DNA of 64,000 bases from 3107 sp965216225 (lineage in GTDB: Bacteria; Pseudomonadota; Alphaproteobacteria; Rhodobacterales; Rhodobacteraceae): the NCBI GenBank assembly GCA_965216225.1, contig CBDCFF010000028.1, positions 1 through 64,000 on the forward strand. Reading direction: 5' to 3'. Shown piece by piece: positions 15,084 to 23,949 of this stretch (position 1 is its first letter; the number at the start of each line of letters is the position of its first letter). Below the pieces are notes generated by a model. The model made no database searches and had not been told where the DNA came from. It saw only the letters and a program-made list of their open reading frames with translations. The position numbers and the translations under genes are program-made.

Positions 15084-16172
15084 TCAGGGGCGGGCGCGGT
15101 GCCCGACCCCGCCATTCGCCGACAGTTGCAAATTCGCCGACACCCGGAATGCCTCGGGTATCCGGTCATGCCCATCCAGCACCAGATCGGCCATCAACGC
15201 GGCAATCGCCGGGGCCATGCCAAAGCCGGTCTTGAACCCGCCATTGGCGATGAACTGGCCCTGCCGTCCCGGATACCGCCCCAATACCGGCGCCCGGCTT
15301 ATGGCCCGTGGCCGCACCCCGGCCCAGCGTTCCAGCACTGGCGCGCCGCGCAGGGCCGGGCAGGCGGTTCGGGCGGCCCCGATCACCTGATCCAGTGCGG
15401 TATCGGTGGCGTTCGGATCGTCAAATTCCCGCTCGCTGGTCGATCCCACCGCCACCGTGCCATCCTCATGGGCCACGATATGCACCCCGCCGGCAAAAAG
15501 CTGCGGCATCCCCCGCGCCTCGTATCCCAGCAAGGCGGCCTGACCCTTCTGCCCATTACCCACAGTCCTGCCGACCTGCTGCGACAACTCCTGCAATCCC
15601 TGATAACCGGTCGCCCGGATCACCGCCCCCGCATCCGGGGCCTGCTCGGCAATTTCTCCGCCGCACGCCGCAATCGCGGTTGCCAGGCTCCGACATGCCC
15701 GGCGCGGATGCAGCCGCGCGCTGAGCGTATCGTGGATCAGCCGACAGGTGGGGGAGAGGGGCACCCAGGCCCCTGCCCAGGCCCTTGCCTCTGCCGCCGG
15801 GATCACCCGCCACACCGCCTTGCCCCGCCACACCTCCGATGCCTGATCCGCCCGCGCAAGGGCCAGTTCCAGCGCCCGATCATCCGCGATGGGCTGCAAC
15901 CGGCCCACCCGGCCATAGCCTGACGACAGGCCGGATGCCGCATCCACCCCGGCCCAGAACGCCTCTGCCGCGATCAGGCTGTCGAACTGGACCTGCTTCT
16001 TGTCATTCCAGTTTCCGGGTGTATGGGGTGACAGGGTGCCGAGCAGCCCGCCGCTTGCCCCCGCGCCGATGCCGCCGGGGTCGATCACGCATACCGATGC
16101 GCCTCGCCCCAGGCATTCCCAGGCGATGGACAGGCCGAAAATTCCCGCCCCCCTGATCGTAACATCCGCCAT
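15084..16172 (-). CDS. FAD-dependent oxidase, probable MnmC(o)-like
   Basis: The 362-residue DAO-family protein begins MADVTIRGAGIFGLSIAWE with the dinucleotide-binding GAGIFG loop and ends with FIANGGFKTGFGMAPAIAAL, the C-terminal FAD contact. Alone it could be taken for glycine or D-amino-acid oxidase. However, its start is 60 bp from a divergent gene for the MnmC methyltransferase half. In gammaproteobacteria one protein, MnmC, carries both activities that finish mnm5s2U34 in tRNA. This suggests that the oxidase half is a separate gene here. ThiO-like activity remains possible. Confidence 0.75.
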   Translation of the reverse strand: MADVTIRGAGIFGLSIAWECLGRGASVCVIDPGGIGAGASGGLLGTLSPHTPGNWNDKKQVQFDSLIAAEAFWAGVDAASGLSSGYGRVGRLQPIADDRALELALARADQASEVWRGKAVWRVIPAAEARAWAGAWVPLSPTCRLIHDTLSARLHPRRACRSLATAIAACGGEIAEQAPDAGAVIRATGYQGLQELSQQVGRTVGNGQKGQAALLGYEARGMPQLFAGGVHIVAHEDGTVAVGSTSEREFDDPNATDTALDQVIGAARTACPALRGAPVLERWAGVRPRAISRAPVLGRYPGRQGQFIANGGFKTGFGMAPAIAALMADLVLDGHDRIPEAFRVSANLQLSANGGVGHRARP

Positions 16173-16231
16173 TGCCAATCTGCCGATCCCTGTTAATGCT
16201 CGGCCCGTTGACCCGGCTTCTAAGGCATTCG

Positions 16232-16915
16232 ATGGGCAAGGACCAGCAGGCAGGGATCGAATGGCGTGACGGGCGGGTGCCGGTGTCGCGGCGCTTTGGC
16301 GATCCCTATTTCTCGGTCACTGACGGGCTGGCCGAGGCGCGCCACGTGTTTCTGGGCGGCAATGACCTGCCCCGGCGGTTCAGGCCCGGCTTTTGCATCG
16401 CCGAACTGGGTTTCGGCACCGGGCTCAACATGCTGGCCGCGCTGCTGGCATGGCGCGGGGCGGGGGTTGGGGGGCGGCTTCGTTTCACATCCTTCGAAGC
16501 CTGCCCGATGAGCGCCGCCGACATGGCCAGGGCGCTTTCGGCCTTTCCCGGCATGACCGAAATCGCCGCGCCGTTTCTTGATCAATGGGCAAGCGGCGCG
16601 CGCCATGTCGTCATCGGGGAACTGGAGGCCGAAATCATCCATGGCGATGCCCGCGACACCCTTCCCGTCTGGACGGGCAAGGCCGATGCGTGGTTTCTGG
16701 ACGGCTTCGCCCCTGCCAGGAATCCCGAACTGTGGGGCGAAAAGCTGATGCAGGCGGTGGCCGGTCATACCAATCCCGGCGGCACCTGCGCGACATATAC
16801 GGCGGCGGGTTTCGTGCGCCGGGCGCTGGCGGGGGCGGGCTTTGCCGTCTCGCGCCGGGCCGGTTTCGGGGGCAAGCGGCATATGAGCGCGGGCAGTCTG
16901 GGGCACGGCGCATGA
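16232..16915 (+). CDS. mnmD: tRNA mnm5s2U34 methyltransferase, MnmC(m)/MnmD-like
   Basis: The 227-residue protein has an N-terminal RFGDPYFSVTDGLAEARHVF signature, the SAM-binding loop ELGFGTGLN (about residues 58-66) and the hallmark DAWFLDGFAPARNPELW. It methylates nm5U34 in the anticodon of certain tRNAs. ATG 16232 is chosen because the family starts just before the EWRDGR segment; the longer frame would overlap the divergent gene. Its stop overlaps the EamA gene start by 4 bp. Confidence 0.9.
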   Translation: MGKDQQAGIEWRDGRVPVSRRFGDPYFSVTDGLAEARHVFLGGNDLPRRFRPGFCIAELGFGTGLNMLAALLAWRGAGVGGRLRFTSFEACPMSAADMARALSAFPGMTEIAAPFLDQWASGARHVVIGELEAEIIHGDARDTLPVWTGKADAWFLDGFAPARNPELWGEKLMQAVAGHTNPGGTCATYTAAGFVRRALAGAGFAVSRRAGFGGKRHMSAGSLGHGA

Positions 16916-17781
16916 CCCGGTCCGACACGCAGCTTGGCATCTGGCTGATGATCCTGACGACGCTGCTTTTCGCCATGCAGGACGCGCTGTCGCGGCATCT
17001 GGCCGACACCTATAACGTGCTGCTGGTGGTGATGATCCGCTACTGGTTCTTCGCCGCTTTCGTGCTTTTCCTGTCGGCGCGCAAACCCGGTGGCATCCGT
17101 GCCGCCGCAGCCACACGGCAACCGGTCCTGCAAATGGTGCGGGGCCTGTTGCTGGCTGCGGAAATCTGCGTCATGGTCCTGGCCCTCACCTATCTCGGCC
17201 TGATCGAGAGTCACGCGATCTTTATCTGCTACCCGCTTCTGATCGCCGCCCTGTCCGGCCCGCTGCTGGGCGAGCATGTGGGCTGGCGGCGCTGGCTGGC
17301 GATCACGGTGGGCTTTGTCGGCATCCTGATCATTCTGCAACCCGGACTGACGGTCTTTTCGTCCCATGCGCTGATCCCGCTCGCCTCTGCCTTCATGTTC
17401 GCACTCTACGGGCTTCTGACCCGCAAGGCGGCGCGTCTGGACAGCGCGGCGGTCAGCTTTTTCTGGACCGGGATCATGGGGGCCATGGGCATGACGGTGG
17501 CCGGCATATGGTATTGGGAACCGATGAGCCTGACGGATTATGGCTGGATGATGCTTCTGTGTTTCTCCGGCGCGGGCGGGCACTGGCTGCTGATCAAATG
17601 TTATGAGGTGGCCGAAGCCGGCGCCGTGCAGCCCTTTGCCTATCTCCACCTGGTTTTCGGCGCTGCGATCGGGATGCTCGTCTTTGGCGAGGCGCTGCAC
17701 TGGAACGTGGTTCTGGGGGCGGCGCTGATCATCGGCGCGGGCCTGTTCGCGCTTTGGCGGGAACGGCAAAGGGTGCGTTAG
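16912..17781 (+). CDS. EamA/DMT-family transporter
   Basis: The 289-residue membrane protein has about ten hydrophobic helices in two EamA repeats (first around 10-140, second around 150-285). Family features include FAMQDALSRHL in helix 1 and PFAYLHLVFGAAIGMLVFGE near the end. Substrate is unknown; relatives export metabolites. ATG overlaps the mnmD stop (ATGA), so the two are co-translated, though a functional link is unlikely. Confidence 0.9.
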   Translation: MTRSDTQLGIWLMILTTLLFAMQDALSRHLADTYNVLLVVMIRYWFFAAFVLFLSARKPGGIRAAAATRQPVLQMVRGLLLAAEICVMVLALTYLGLIESHAIFICYPLLIAALSGPLLGEHVGWRRWLAITVGFVGILIILQPGLTVFSSHALIPLASAFMFALYGLLTRKAARLDSAAVSFFWTGIMGAMGMTVAGIWYWEPMSLTDYGWMMLLCFSGAGGHWLLIKCYEVAEAGAVQPFAYLHLVFGAAIGMLVFGEALHWNVVLGAALIIGAGLFALWRERQRVR

Positions 17782-17810
17782 CCGATCCGCCGGTCGCCGA
17801 TCCGCCGGTC
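17781..17810. repeat. 15-bp tandem duplication
   Basis: GCCGATCCGCCGGTC occurs twice head to tail directly after the EamA stop, in the convergent gap to slt. Confidence 0.92.
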
Positions 17811-17853
17811 CTCGGGGGGCCGGCGCCGGTGGAACGCGACGGGGCGCGCCTGC

Positions 17854-19800
17854 TTACAACCCGCGCGGCGGCGCCCCCCGCAATTCCCGTGACAGCCGGA
17901 CCGGACCGGTCTGCCGGGTCAGTCGGGCGCGGTAGACGGGCAGGGATTCCATCACCCGCATCACATAGTTCCGGGTCTCGTGGAAGGGAATGTGTTCGAT
18001 CCAGTCCACCGGGTCCACGCCCGGCTGGCGCGGGTCGCCATGGCGGTCGATCCATTGCCGCACCCTGCCTGGCCCGGCGTTGTAGGCGGCGGCGATCAGC
18101 ACATGGCTGCGCCCGAATTCCCCGGTCAGCCGGTCCAGATAGGCCGCGCCCAGCCGGGCATTGTAACGCCAGTCGGTCAACAGCGCCTCCGGCCTGTAAT
18201 CCTCGCCGATCTCCCGCGCGACGCTGCGGGCGGTTGCGGGCATCAGTTGCATCAGTCCCCGCGCCCCGGCGGGGCTGGTCACACCGGCGTCGAATTCGCT
18301 CTCCCGCCGGGCGATGGCCAGCGCAAGTTCCGGCTTTGCAAGCAGGTTCTCCTTCGCCAGCGGGTGTTCGGGGAAATAGATGCCGGTCAGCACATGGCCC
18401 TGCCGCACCGCCTGCTTTGCGATGCGCACCGCCAGATGCGGCTCATCCAGCGACAGCGCCATATCGCCCAGTTGCCCAAGCCCTGTCCGGTCGAGCCGTT
18501 CGGACAGGTGAACCAGAAACCATTCCGCCAGGTTCAGTTCTCCGGCCTCGTGAAACAACAGCGCTGCCCTGACCACCGGCGACTGTACGAACCCGGCCTG
18601 TCGCCAGTCGGGAAAATCCTCGGTCGCGGCCAGCGACGGATCAAGGTCCAGCCCGGCCCTTTCCGCCGCGAGCAGCCCATAGAAACCGGTCTGATATTCG
18701 GCGGCAAAGGAAAATGCGGCCAGCGCCCCCTCGGTGTTTCCCGCCGCCTCTTGCGCGAGCCCTTCCCAATACCCGGCCCGGCCAAGGCTGATGGGCATGA
18801 AGACCGCCGCCCGGAAGCGGCGGAAATGCCGCAGCGCCGCCGCCGGGTCGTTCAGTTTGCGCAAGGCGATATAGCCCGCCAGCCATTCCAGATCGGCATA
18901 GGCCGCGCCCTTCGACAAATGATGCGCAGAGGCCAGTTCATAAGCCGTCCGCGCCCTGCCGTCGCCCATCAGTTGGCGCGCAAGGCGAAGGCGCTGACCG
19001 GCCCAGCGGCTAGGTTGACCCAGAGCCCCGGCGCTCCGGCTGCGTTCCGCCAGCAAATCCACGGCCGGGTCCATGAAACCGCGCCGCACACGCCACAGGA
19101 AACGCTCATGGGCCAGCCCTGGATCATCGGCCAGCGCACCGGGTATCTTTCCGATCAGCGCATCCACCCCCGAGCGGTCGCGCCTCAGCGCAATTCGCGC
19201 CCTGGCAAGCGCCTGCCAGTCATCCCCGAGATGATTCAGGAAATCCCCGGCCTCTCCGGTCCTGCCGCGCCACAGCAGCATATCCAGCCGTTCGGCGTTA
19301 TGGGGTCTCAGCAGCGCCCCGTGCCCGGACAGAAGTAAATCCCGCTCTTCGCTGTCGGTCATCACGATGCCGCGCCACGCGCGCAGCACAACCTCATCGG
19401 CGGCGGCGGGCCTGCCTGTCTGCCGCAGGGCGCGGGCCAGATGACGGGCGCCATTTCCGGATTGCGGCGCCATGTCGCCGAAGAAGGACAGGATCCGGTC
19501 GGCGGGCGTATGGGGCGACAGCGTTGCCTCGCCGCGCAATCGCACCCTGTCGAGCCCCGGCCAATCGCCATTGCGGGTCAGGAAATCCAGATAGGCGTCA
19601 AATTCGCCCATACCGGCGCGCAACTGCCGCCAGGCCACGATGTCGCGCGCCACCTGCCCGGCGGGTCGGGCCGTGACATAGGCCGCATCCCATTCATCGG
19701 CCCGCACATGTTCCATGACGCGAATCAGCGGCGCCTGTTGCGCCAGGGCGGAAGACATTGCGAGAAGACAGGCAAAAAAGGCGGTGGACACCGTGCGCAC
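17854..19800 (-). CDS. slt: Soluble lytic murein transglycosylase
   Basis: The 648-residue product has a Sec signal peptide (cleavage after ALA at about 20), then a long alpha-superhelical U domain. The SLT catalytic domain follows near residues 490-610: ALAIARRESEFDAGVTSPAG with catalytic Glu in the ESEF motif, GLMQLMPATA, AAYNAGPGRV and ETRNYV. It cleaves peptidoglycan glycan strands to 1,6-anhydro ends in the periplasm. It is divergent from dapA with about 175 bp between them, a pairing common in Rhodobacterales. Confidence 0.93.
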   Translation of the reverse strand: MRTVSTAFFACLLAMSSALAQQAPLIRVMEHVRADEWDAAYVTARPAGQVARDIVAWRQLRAGMGEFDAYLDFLTRNGDWPGLDRVRLRGEATLSPHTPADRILSFFGDMAPQSGNGARHLARALRQTGRPAAADEVVLRAWRGIVMTDSEERDLLLSGHGALLRPHNAERLDMLLWRGRTGEAGDFLNHLGDDWQALARARIALRRDRSGVDALIGKIPGALADDPGLAHERFLWRVRRGFMDPAVDLLAERSRSAGALGQPSRWAGQRLRLARQLMGDGRARTAYELASAHHLSKGAAYADLEWLAGYIALRKLNDPAAALRHFRRFRAAVFMPISLGRAGYWEGLAQEAAGNTEGALAAFSFAAEYQTGFYGLLAAERAGLDLDPSLAATEDFPDWRQAGFVQSPVVRAALLFHEAGELNLAEWFLVHLSERLDRTGLGQLGDMALSLDEPHLAVRIAKQAVRQGHVLTGIYFPEHPLAKENLLAKPELALAIARRESEFDAGVTSPAGARGLMQLMPATARSVAREIGEDYRPEALLTDWRYNARLGAAYLDRLTGEFGRSHVLIAAAYNAGPGRVRQWIDRHGDPRQPGVDPVDWIEHIPFHETRNYVMRVMESLPVYRARLTRQTGPVRLSRELRGAPPRGL

Positions 19801-19976
19801 GTTAACGGCCTTTCACATTCTGCCCCCCCGGAATGCGATCCTAGCCGAACCGGTCGCGCCTGCAATGCAAAATTCTGGCAAAGGCGGGCGAAGCAGGCTA
19901 GGTTCCGCCGGGATTCAACCCTGTTTCAACCTTGGGGGGCACGGGCTGTCCCCGTTCAGGACAAAGGATGCGCATC

Positions 19977-20852
19977 ATGCTCAGAGGGTCTCTTCCCGCA
20001 CTGGTCACGCCGTTCAGGGACGGCCGGCTGGACCTCGATGCGCTGAAAAGGCTGGTCGGGTGGCATATTGCCGAAGGTTCCCACGGCATCGTGCCGGTGG
20101 GCACCACCGGCGAAAGTCCGACGTTGAGCCATGAAGAGCATGAAATCGTCGTGGCAGAGGCGGTCAGGGCCGCCGGGGGCCGGATTCCGGTGGTCGCCGG
20201 GGCCGGTTCGAACAACACCGTCGAGAGCATACGCCTGCTGCAACATGCACAGCGTGTGGGCGCCGATGCCGGTCTGGTGGTGACGCCCTATTACAACAAG
20301 CCGACCCAACGCGGGTTGATCGCGCATTTCACCGCGCTCCACGACGCCTGCAATCTGCTGATCGTCATCTACAATATCCCCGGCCGGTCCGCCGTGGACA
20401 TGTCACCGTCAACCATGGGTGAACTGGCGAGATTGCCGCGAATCGTCGGGGTGAAGGACGCCACCGGCGATATTGCGCGCGTCTCGCAGCAGCGCGCCGC
20501 CTGCGGGGCGGATTTCATCCAGTTGTCGGGCGAGGACGCCACCGCGCTGGGCTTCAACGCCCATGGCGGGCAGGGCTGCATTTCGGTCACTGCAAACGTG
20601 GCGCCCCGGCTCTGCGCCGCGTTTCAGGCGGCGACCCTCGCCGGCGATTTCGCCCGCGCGCTGGATTATCAGGACCGGCTGATGCCGCTTCACGAAGCGA
20701 TCTTTCTGGAACCGGGTCTGGTCGGTGCAAAATACGCGGTGTCGAAACTGGGCCTGTGTTCGGAGGAGGTGCGCTCGCCGTTGACCGGTTTGCTGGACAG
20801 CACCAGGGCGCAGATCGACGCCGCCATGCGCCATGCCGGGCTGATCGGCTGA
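19977..20852 (+). CDS. dapA: 4-hydroxy-tetrahydrodipicolinate synthase
   Basis: The 291-residue TIM-barrel enzyme condenses pyruvate with aspartate semialdehyde in lysine and diaminopimelate synthesis. Seen are GTTGE (42-46), Tyr in IYNIPGR (Y132), and the Schiff-base Lys in VGVKDATGD (K160). The AAAGGA ribosome-binding site seven bases upstream supports ATG 19977 (MLRGSLPALVTPF) over ATG 19968. In related genomes I recall smpB following; here the downstream sequence is decayed instead. Confidence 0.95.
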   Translation: MLRGSLPALVTPFRDGRLDLDALKRLVGWHIAEGSHGIVPVGTTGESPTLSHEEHEIVVAEAVRAAGGRIPVVAGAGSNNTVESIRLLQHAQRVGADAGLVVTPYYNKPTQRGLIAHFTALHDACNLLIVIYNIPGRSAVDMSPSTMGELARLPRIVGVKDATGDIARVSQQRAACGADFIQLSGEDATALGFNAHGGQGCISVTANVAPRLCAAFQAATLAGDFARALDYQDRLMPLHEAIFLEPGLVGAKYAVSKLGLCSEEVRSPLTGLLDSTRAQIDAAMRHAGLIG

Positions 20853-21720
20853 TCGGCGCGGGGGCGCGGGGCGGTGCAACTTGTGGGGTCCGGGGCGTCC
20901 GGGGCGCGAGGGCCGCAATCCCGCGAACACTGGCGTCATGGCGGGGTTTCGGGTGCCGGGAAGGCGGTTTGCGAATGACCGGAGCGCCGGGTGCCGGGCG
21001 GCGGCGCACGCGGATGCCTGCGCCGCGTCCGGCCTTGCGGGGCTGCCTTGGGCGACATTCGGCGGCGACGTTGAATGATGTTGGCCTGCGACACCGGTGA
21101 TATTCGGCAACTGCCCCGGACCTGGGCCGGGCGCGGCTGTTTCTCCGGCATGTGGAGGCTTACCCGGCGGCGTGGCGGGCGTATGCCGTCCTGTCCGCCC
21201 TGCTGGCCTGGGCCGACCCCGACGCGGAGCCCTGCTCAACTGGTCGCGGCTGGCGGGGGCGCGGTCGGGCGAATGCTCGACTTCCGGGATGTTGCGGGCC
21301 TGCCGCCCCCTCGGATGGGGCGGGGACTTGGCTCTTGTTTGATTGTGGATTGCGGGGAGCGAAGTTGAGAGGATTCCCGAGATAGAGAGAAATACAATGT
21401 ATTCCAGCAATTTACGACTTCCCTGGCCGCGAAAAAGTCGAGCCATGATGCACGAGTGTGTCGGAGATCATGGATACGGGGACCGATGCCATGTCGATGA
21501 TATTGCGTGGGTTTCCTCAAACCGATGCGCCCACTGGCCTGCGCGAAGTTGTCCCAGGCACCGCAGTCACCGGCAGGTGTTCCGTCGTTCTCAACCAGAT
21601 TCTGATCGTTGCGATCCTGATCATCGCCGGGAAGTTGGCGGCGCGTTTCCCGTAGCTGTTCCATCCCGTATGATCATATTTCCCCTCGTCGATCTGCCCT
21701 TTTCATGGCAAGGTCGGTTC
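20853..21720. other. Decayed region with tyrosine-recombinase remnant
   Basis: No intact gene is seen in these 868 bp. Plus-strand frames at about 21100-21290 show coding-like stretches (FLRHVEAYPAAWRAYAVLSA, LLAWADPDAE) broken by at least two frameshifts; no family was recognised. On the minus strand at about 21400-21560 the motif PRIHDLRHTRASWLDFFA matches the H-x-L-R-H box of phage-type integrases. The rest of that gene is missing. The region looks like an old integration scar between dapA and the IS481 element. Confidence 0.55.
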
Positions 21721-22715
21721 TGTGGGACATTCGGGACGGGGTGCGACCATGGTGATCCAACTTCACAAGCAGGCTACAACGACGCCGAAGGTTCGGTCGG
21801 CCCTCCAGGCCAGTGATGCGTCTGCTTCCATCTTGGCGGAGCGATACGGGACGACCGAGCAGACTGTCTACAAATGGCGGCGCCGCGATGGCGTCGAGGA
21901 TCGCAGCCACACGCCACACCGGCTGCAAACCACGCTGACACCGGCGCAAGAGGCGGTTGCGGTGACCTTGCGCAGGACGCTGCTGGTATCACTCGACGAC
22001 CTGCTGGCGGTGGTGCGAGAGTTCCTGAATCCGAATGCCTCGCGCTCTGGCCTGGACCGCTGCCTTCGTCGTCATGGTGTGGGAAACCTACGCGATCTGA
22101 AGGCCAAAGCACCGAAGCCGAAGCACAGCGCCTTCAAGGCCTGCGAGCCAGGATACATACACATCGACCTGAAATACCTACCGCAAATGGCCGATGAAAC
22201 CTCGCGCCGCTATCTTTTCGTGGCCATCGACCGGGCGACGCGTTGGGTCTTCATTCGTGTCTTCAAAGCCAGGACTGCCGCCAACGCCCGCCGCTTCCTG
22301 CGCGATCTGGAACGGGCCTGCCCGATTTGCATCCGCACTGTGTTGACCGATAACGGCAAGGAGTTCACCGACCGGCTGTTTGGTCTACGCAAACGCGCTG
22401 CAACCGGCGCGCATGCGTTCGATGCGCTTTGCGCAGACCTTGATATCGACCACCGCTTGACCCCGCCGAAGTCGCCCCAAACCAACGGCATGGTCGAGAG
22501 GTTCAACGGCCGTATCGAGGAGGTGCTCCAAAGCCATCACTTCCGTTCCGGCGAAGACCTGGAGACAACGCTGCACCGCTATGTCTGGCTCTACAACCAG
22601 CAGTTTCCTCAGTCGGCATTGAGCACCAGAACGCCCTTGCAGGCCATGAAGGACTGGCACAAACTCAAGCCGGAACTGTTCAAAAAACAGCCATACTACC
22701 TTCCGGGATGTGACA
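21721..22715 (+). mobile_element. IS481-family element
   Basis: The left end reads TGTGGGACATTCGGGACGG from 21721, and the right end, inverted, TGTCACATCCCGGAAGG ending at 22715. The two are imperfect inverted repeats. No target duplication is visible: the left flank is the integrase scar and the right flank is an IS3 remnant. This points to deletion or recombination next to the element. The transposase has no stop codon before the right end. Confidence 0.7.
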
Positions 22716-23245
22716 CCTATCCGTATCTGCTGAGAAAGCTGTCGATCACGCGCCCGAACCACGTTTGGTGCAGCGATATAACCTGCATCCCTGTGCGGCG
22801 CGGGTTCCTCTATCTGGTCGCGATCATGGACCGGGCCACGCGCAAGGTGCTGTCCCGGCGGTTGTCAAACACGCTGGATGCCAGCTTCTGTGTCGAGGCT
22901 TTGAACGAGGCTCTGGCCAAGTGCGGCAAGCCCGGGATCATGAATACCGATCAAGGTTCCCGGTTTACGGGAACAGGCTGGATCACCATGCTGACCGAAG
23001 CCAGGATCAAAATCTCAATGGATGGTCGTGGACGGTATCTCGACAACATCTTCATCGAACGCCTGTGGCGATCCCTCAAGCACGAGGCCGTCTACCTGCA
23101 TGAATTGCAGGATGGTTTCCAGGCCAAGCGCGTCATCGACGGCTGGATCGGATTTTACAACGCTGAGCGGCCCCACACCGCGCTTGATAAACGGACGCCC
23201 AACGACGCATACTTTGGCGCGATACAGATGAACCAAGCGGCATGA
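21749..23245 (+). CDS. IS481-IS3 chimeric transposase with two DDE domains
   Basis: This is one open frame of 498 residues. Residues 1-322 are an IS481-type transposase: helix-turn-helix (AERYGTTEQTVYKWRRRDG), D140 in YIHIDLKYLP, D201 in LTDNGKEF, E250 in NGMVERFNGR. Residues 323-498 are the C-terminal integrase core of an IS3-group OrfB: D343 in WCSDITCIP, D401 in MNTDQGSRF, E437 in NIFIERLWRSLKHE. Both triads are complete. The join falls exactly at the IS481 right end, so insertion into an IS3 gene created the fusion by chance. Whether it makes a stable active protein is unknown. Confidence 0.9.
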   Translation: MVIQLHKQATTTPKVRSALQASDASASILAERYGTTEQTVYKWRRRDGVEDRSHTPHRLQTTLTPAQEAVAVTLRRTLLVSLDDLLAVVREFLNPNASRSGLDRCLRRHGVGNLRDLKAKAPKPKHSAFKACEPGYIHIDLKYLPQMADETSRRYLFVAIDRATRWVFIRVFKARTAANARRFLRDLERACPICIRTVLTDNGKEFTDRLFGLRKRAATGAHAFDALCADLDIDHRLTPPKSPQTNGMVERFNGRIEEVLQSHHFRSGEDLETTLHRYVWLYNQQFPQSALSTRTPLQAMKDWHKLKPELFKKQPYYLPGCDTYPYLLRKLSITRPNHVWCSDITCIPVRRGFLYLVAIMDRATRKVLSRRLSNTLDASFCVEALNEALAKCGKPGIMNTDQGSRFTGTGWITMLTEARIKISMDGRGRYLDNIFIERLWRSLKHEAVYLHELQDGFQAKRVIDGWIGFYNAERPHTALDKRTPNDAYFGAIQMNQAA

Positions 23246-23307
23246 AACCTAACCCGGAGGCATCTTGGCTGAGCCCCAAACCTGTCCAGAAAAGCAGGAC
23301 AACTTCA
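22716..23307 (+). mobile_element. IS3-family remnant, 3' part
   Basis: The sequence holds the distal half of OrfB and the element end, inverted TGAAGTTGTCCTGC, finishing at 23307. OrfA, the start of OrfB and the left end are gone. It belongs to a different IS3 subgroup from the remnant at 2765-3435. Confidence 0.75.
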
Positions 23308-23312
23308 GCCGA

Positions 23313-23783
23313 TCAGACAAAGCTGATCTTCAGAACCTCATAACTGCGCTCTCCGCCCGGCGTTCTGACATCGACGCTGTCGCCTTCCCGCTTGCCGATC
23401 AGGGCGCGGGCCAGCGGCGACCTGACATTCAGAAGGCCGTTTTCAATGTCGGCCTCGGACTCTCCGACGATCTGATAGGTCTTTTCCTCGTCCGTGTCCT
23501 CATCGACCAGTGTCACGGTCGCGCCGAACTTGATGGCGCCAGACAGTTTCGAGGGGTCGATGACCTCGGCCAGCGACAACGCGCCCTCCAGTTCCTTGAT
23601 CCGGCCCTCAACGAAGCTCTGCTTTTCGCGCGCGGAATGATACTCGGCATTTTCCGACAGGTCTCCGTGCTCCCGCGCTTCGGCAATCGCCCTGATGATG
23701 GCGGGCCGCTCGACGGTTTTCAGTGTTTTCAGTTCCTGATCCAGCGCGGTGTGGCCCGCGCGTGTCATCGGTATCTTGTCCAT
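23313..23783 (-). CDS. greA: Transcription elongation factor GreA
   Basis: The 156-residue protein has an N-terminal coiled coil with the acidic tip loop region (EHGDLSENAEYHSAREKQ) and a C-terminal FKBP-like domain (SPLARALIGKREGDSVDV, GERSYEVLKI). It stimulates RNA cleavage by backtracked RNA polymerase. The stop codon lies five bases from the end of the IS3 remnant, so any native terminator is lost or replaced. It is divergent from the ETF oxidoreductase gene. Confidence 0.96.
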   Translation of the reverse strand: MDKIPMTRAGHTALDQELKTLKTVERPAIIRAIAEAREHGDLSENAEYHSAREKQSFVEGRIKELEGALSLAEVIDPSKLSGAIKFGATVTLVDEDTDEEKTYQIVGESEADIENGLLNVRSPLARALIGKREGDSVDVRTPGGERSYEVLKISFV

Positions 23784-23949
23784 GAACGCTCCGACTGGGA
23801 AATGGGTTAGAGGGCTGAGCGTTCATAATCCTGCCGGACGGGGCGAAGTCAATAGGCGGCGCCGGGATCAGGCGGGAATTGACCTTTGCCCCATGAGTCG
23901 GATAACGAGCGGAGGATACGAACGCCAGCGGCGGGGCAAGGGAAAGACA

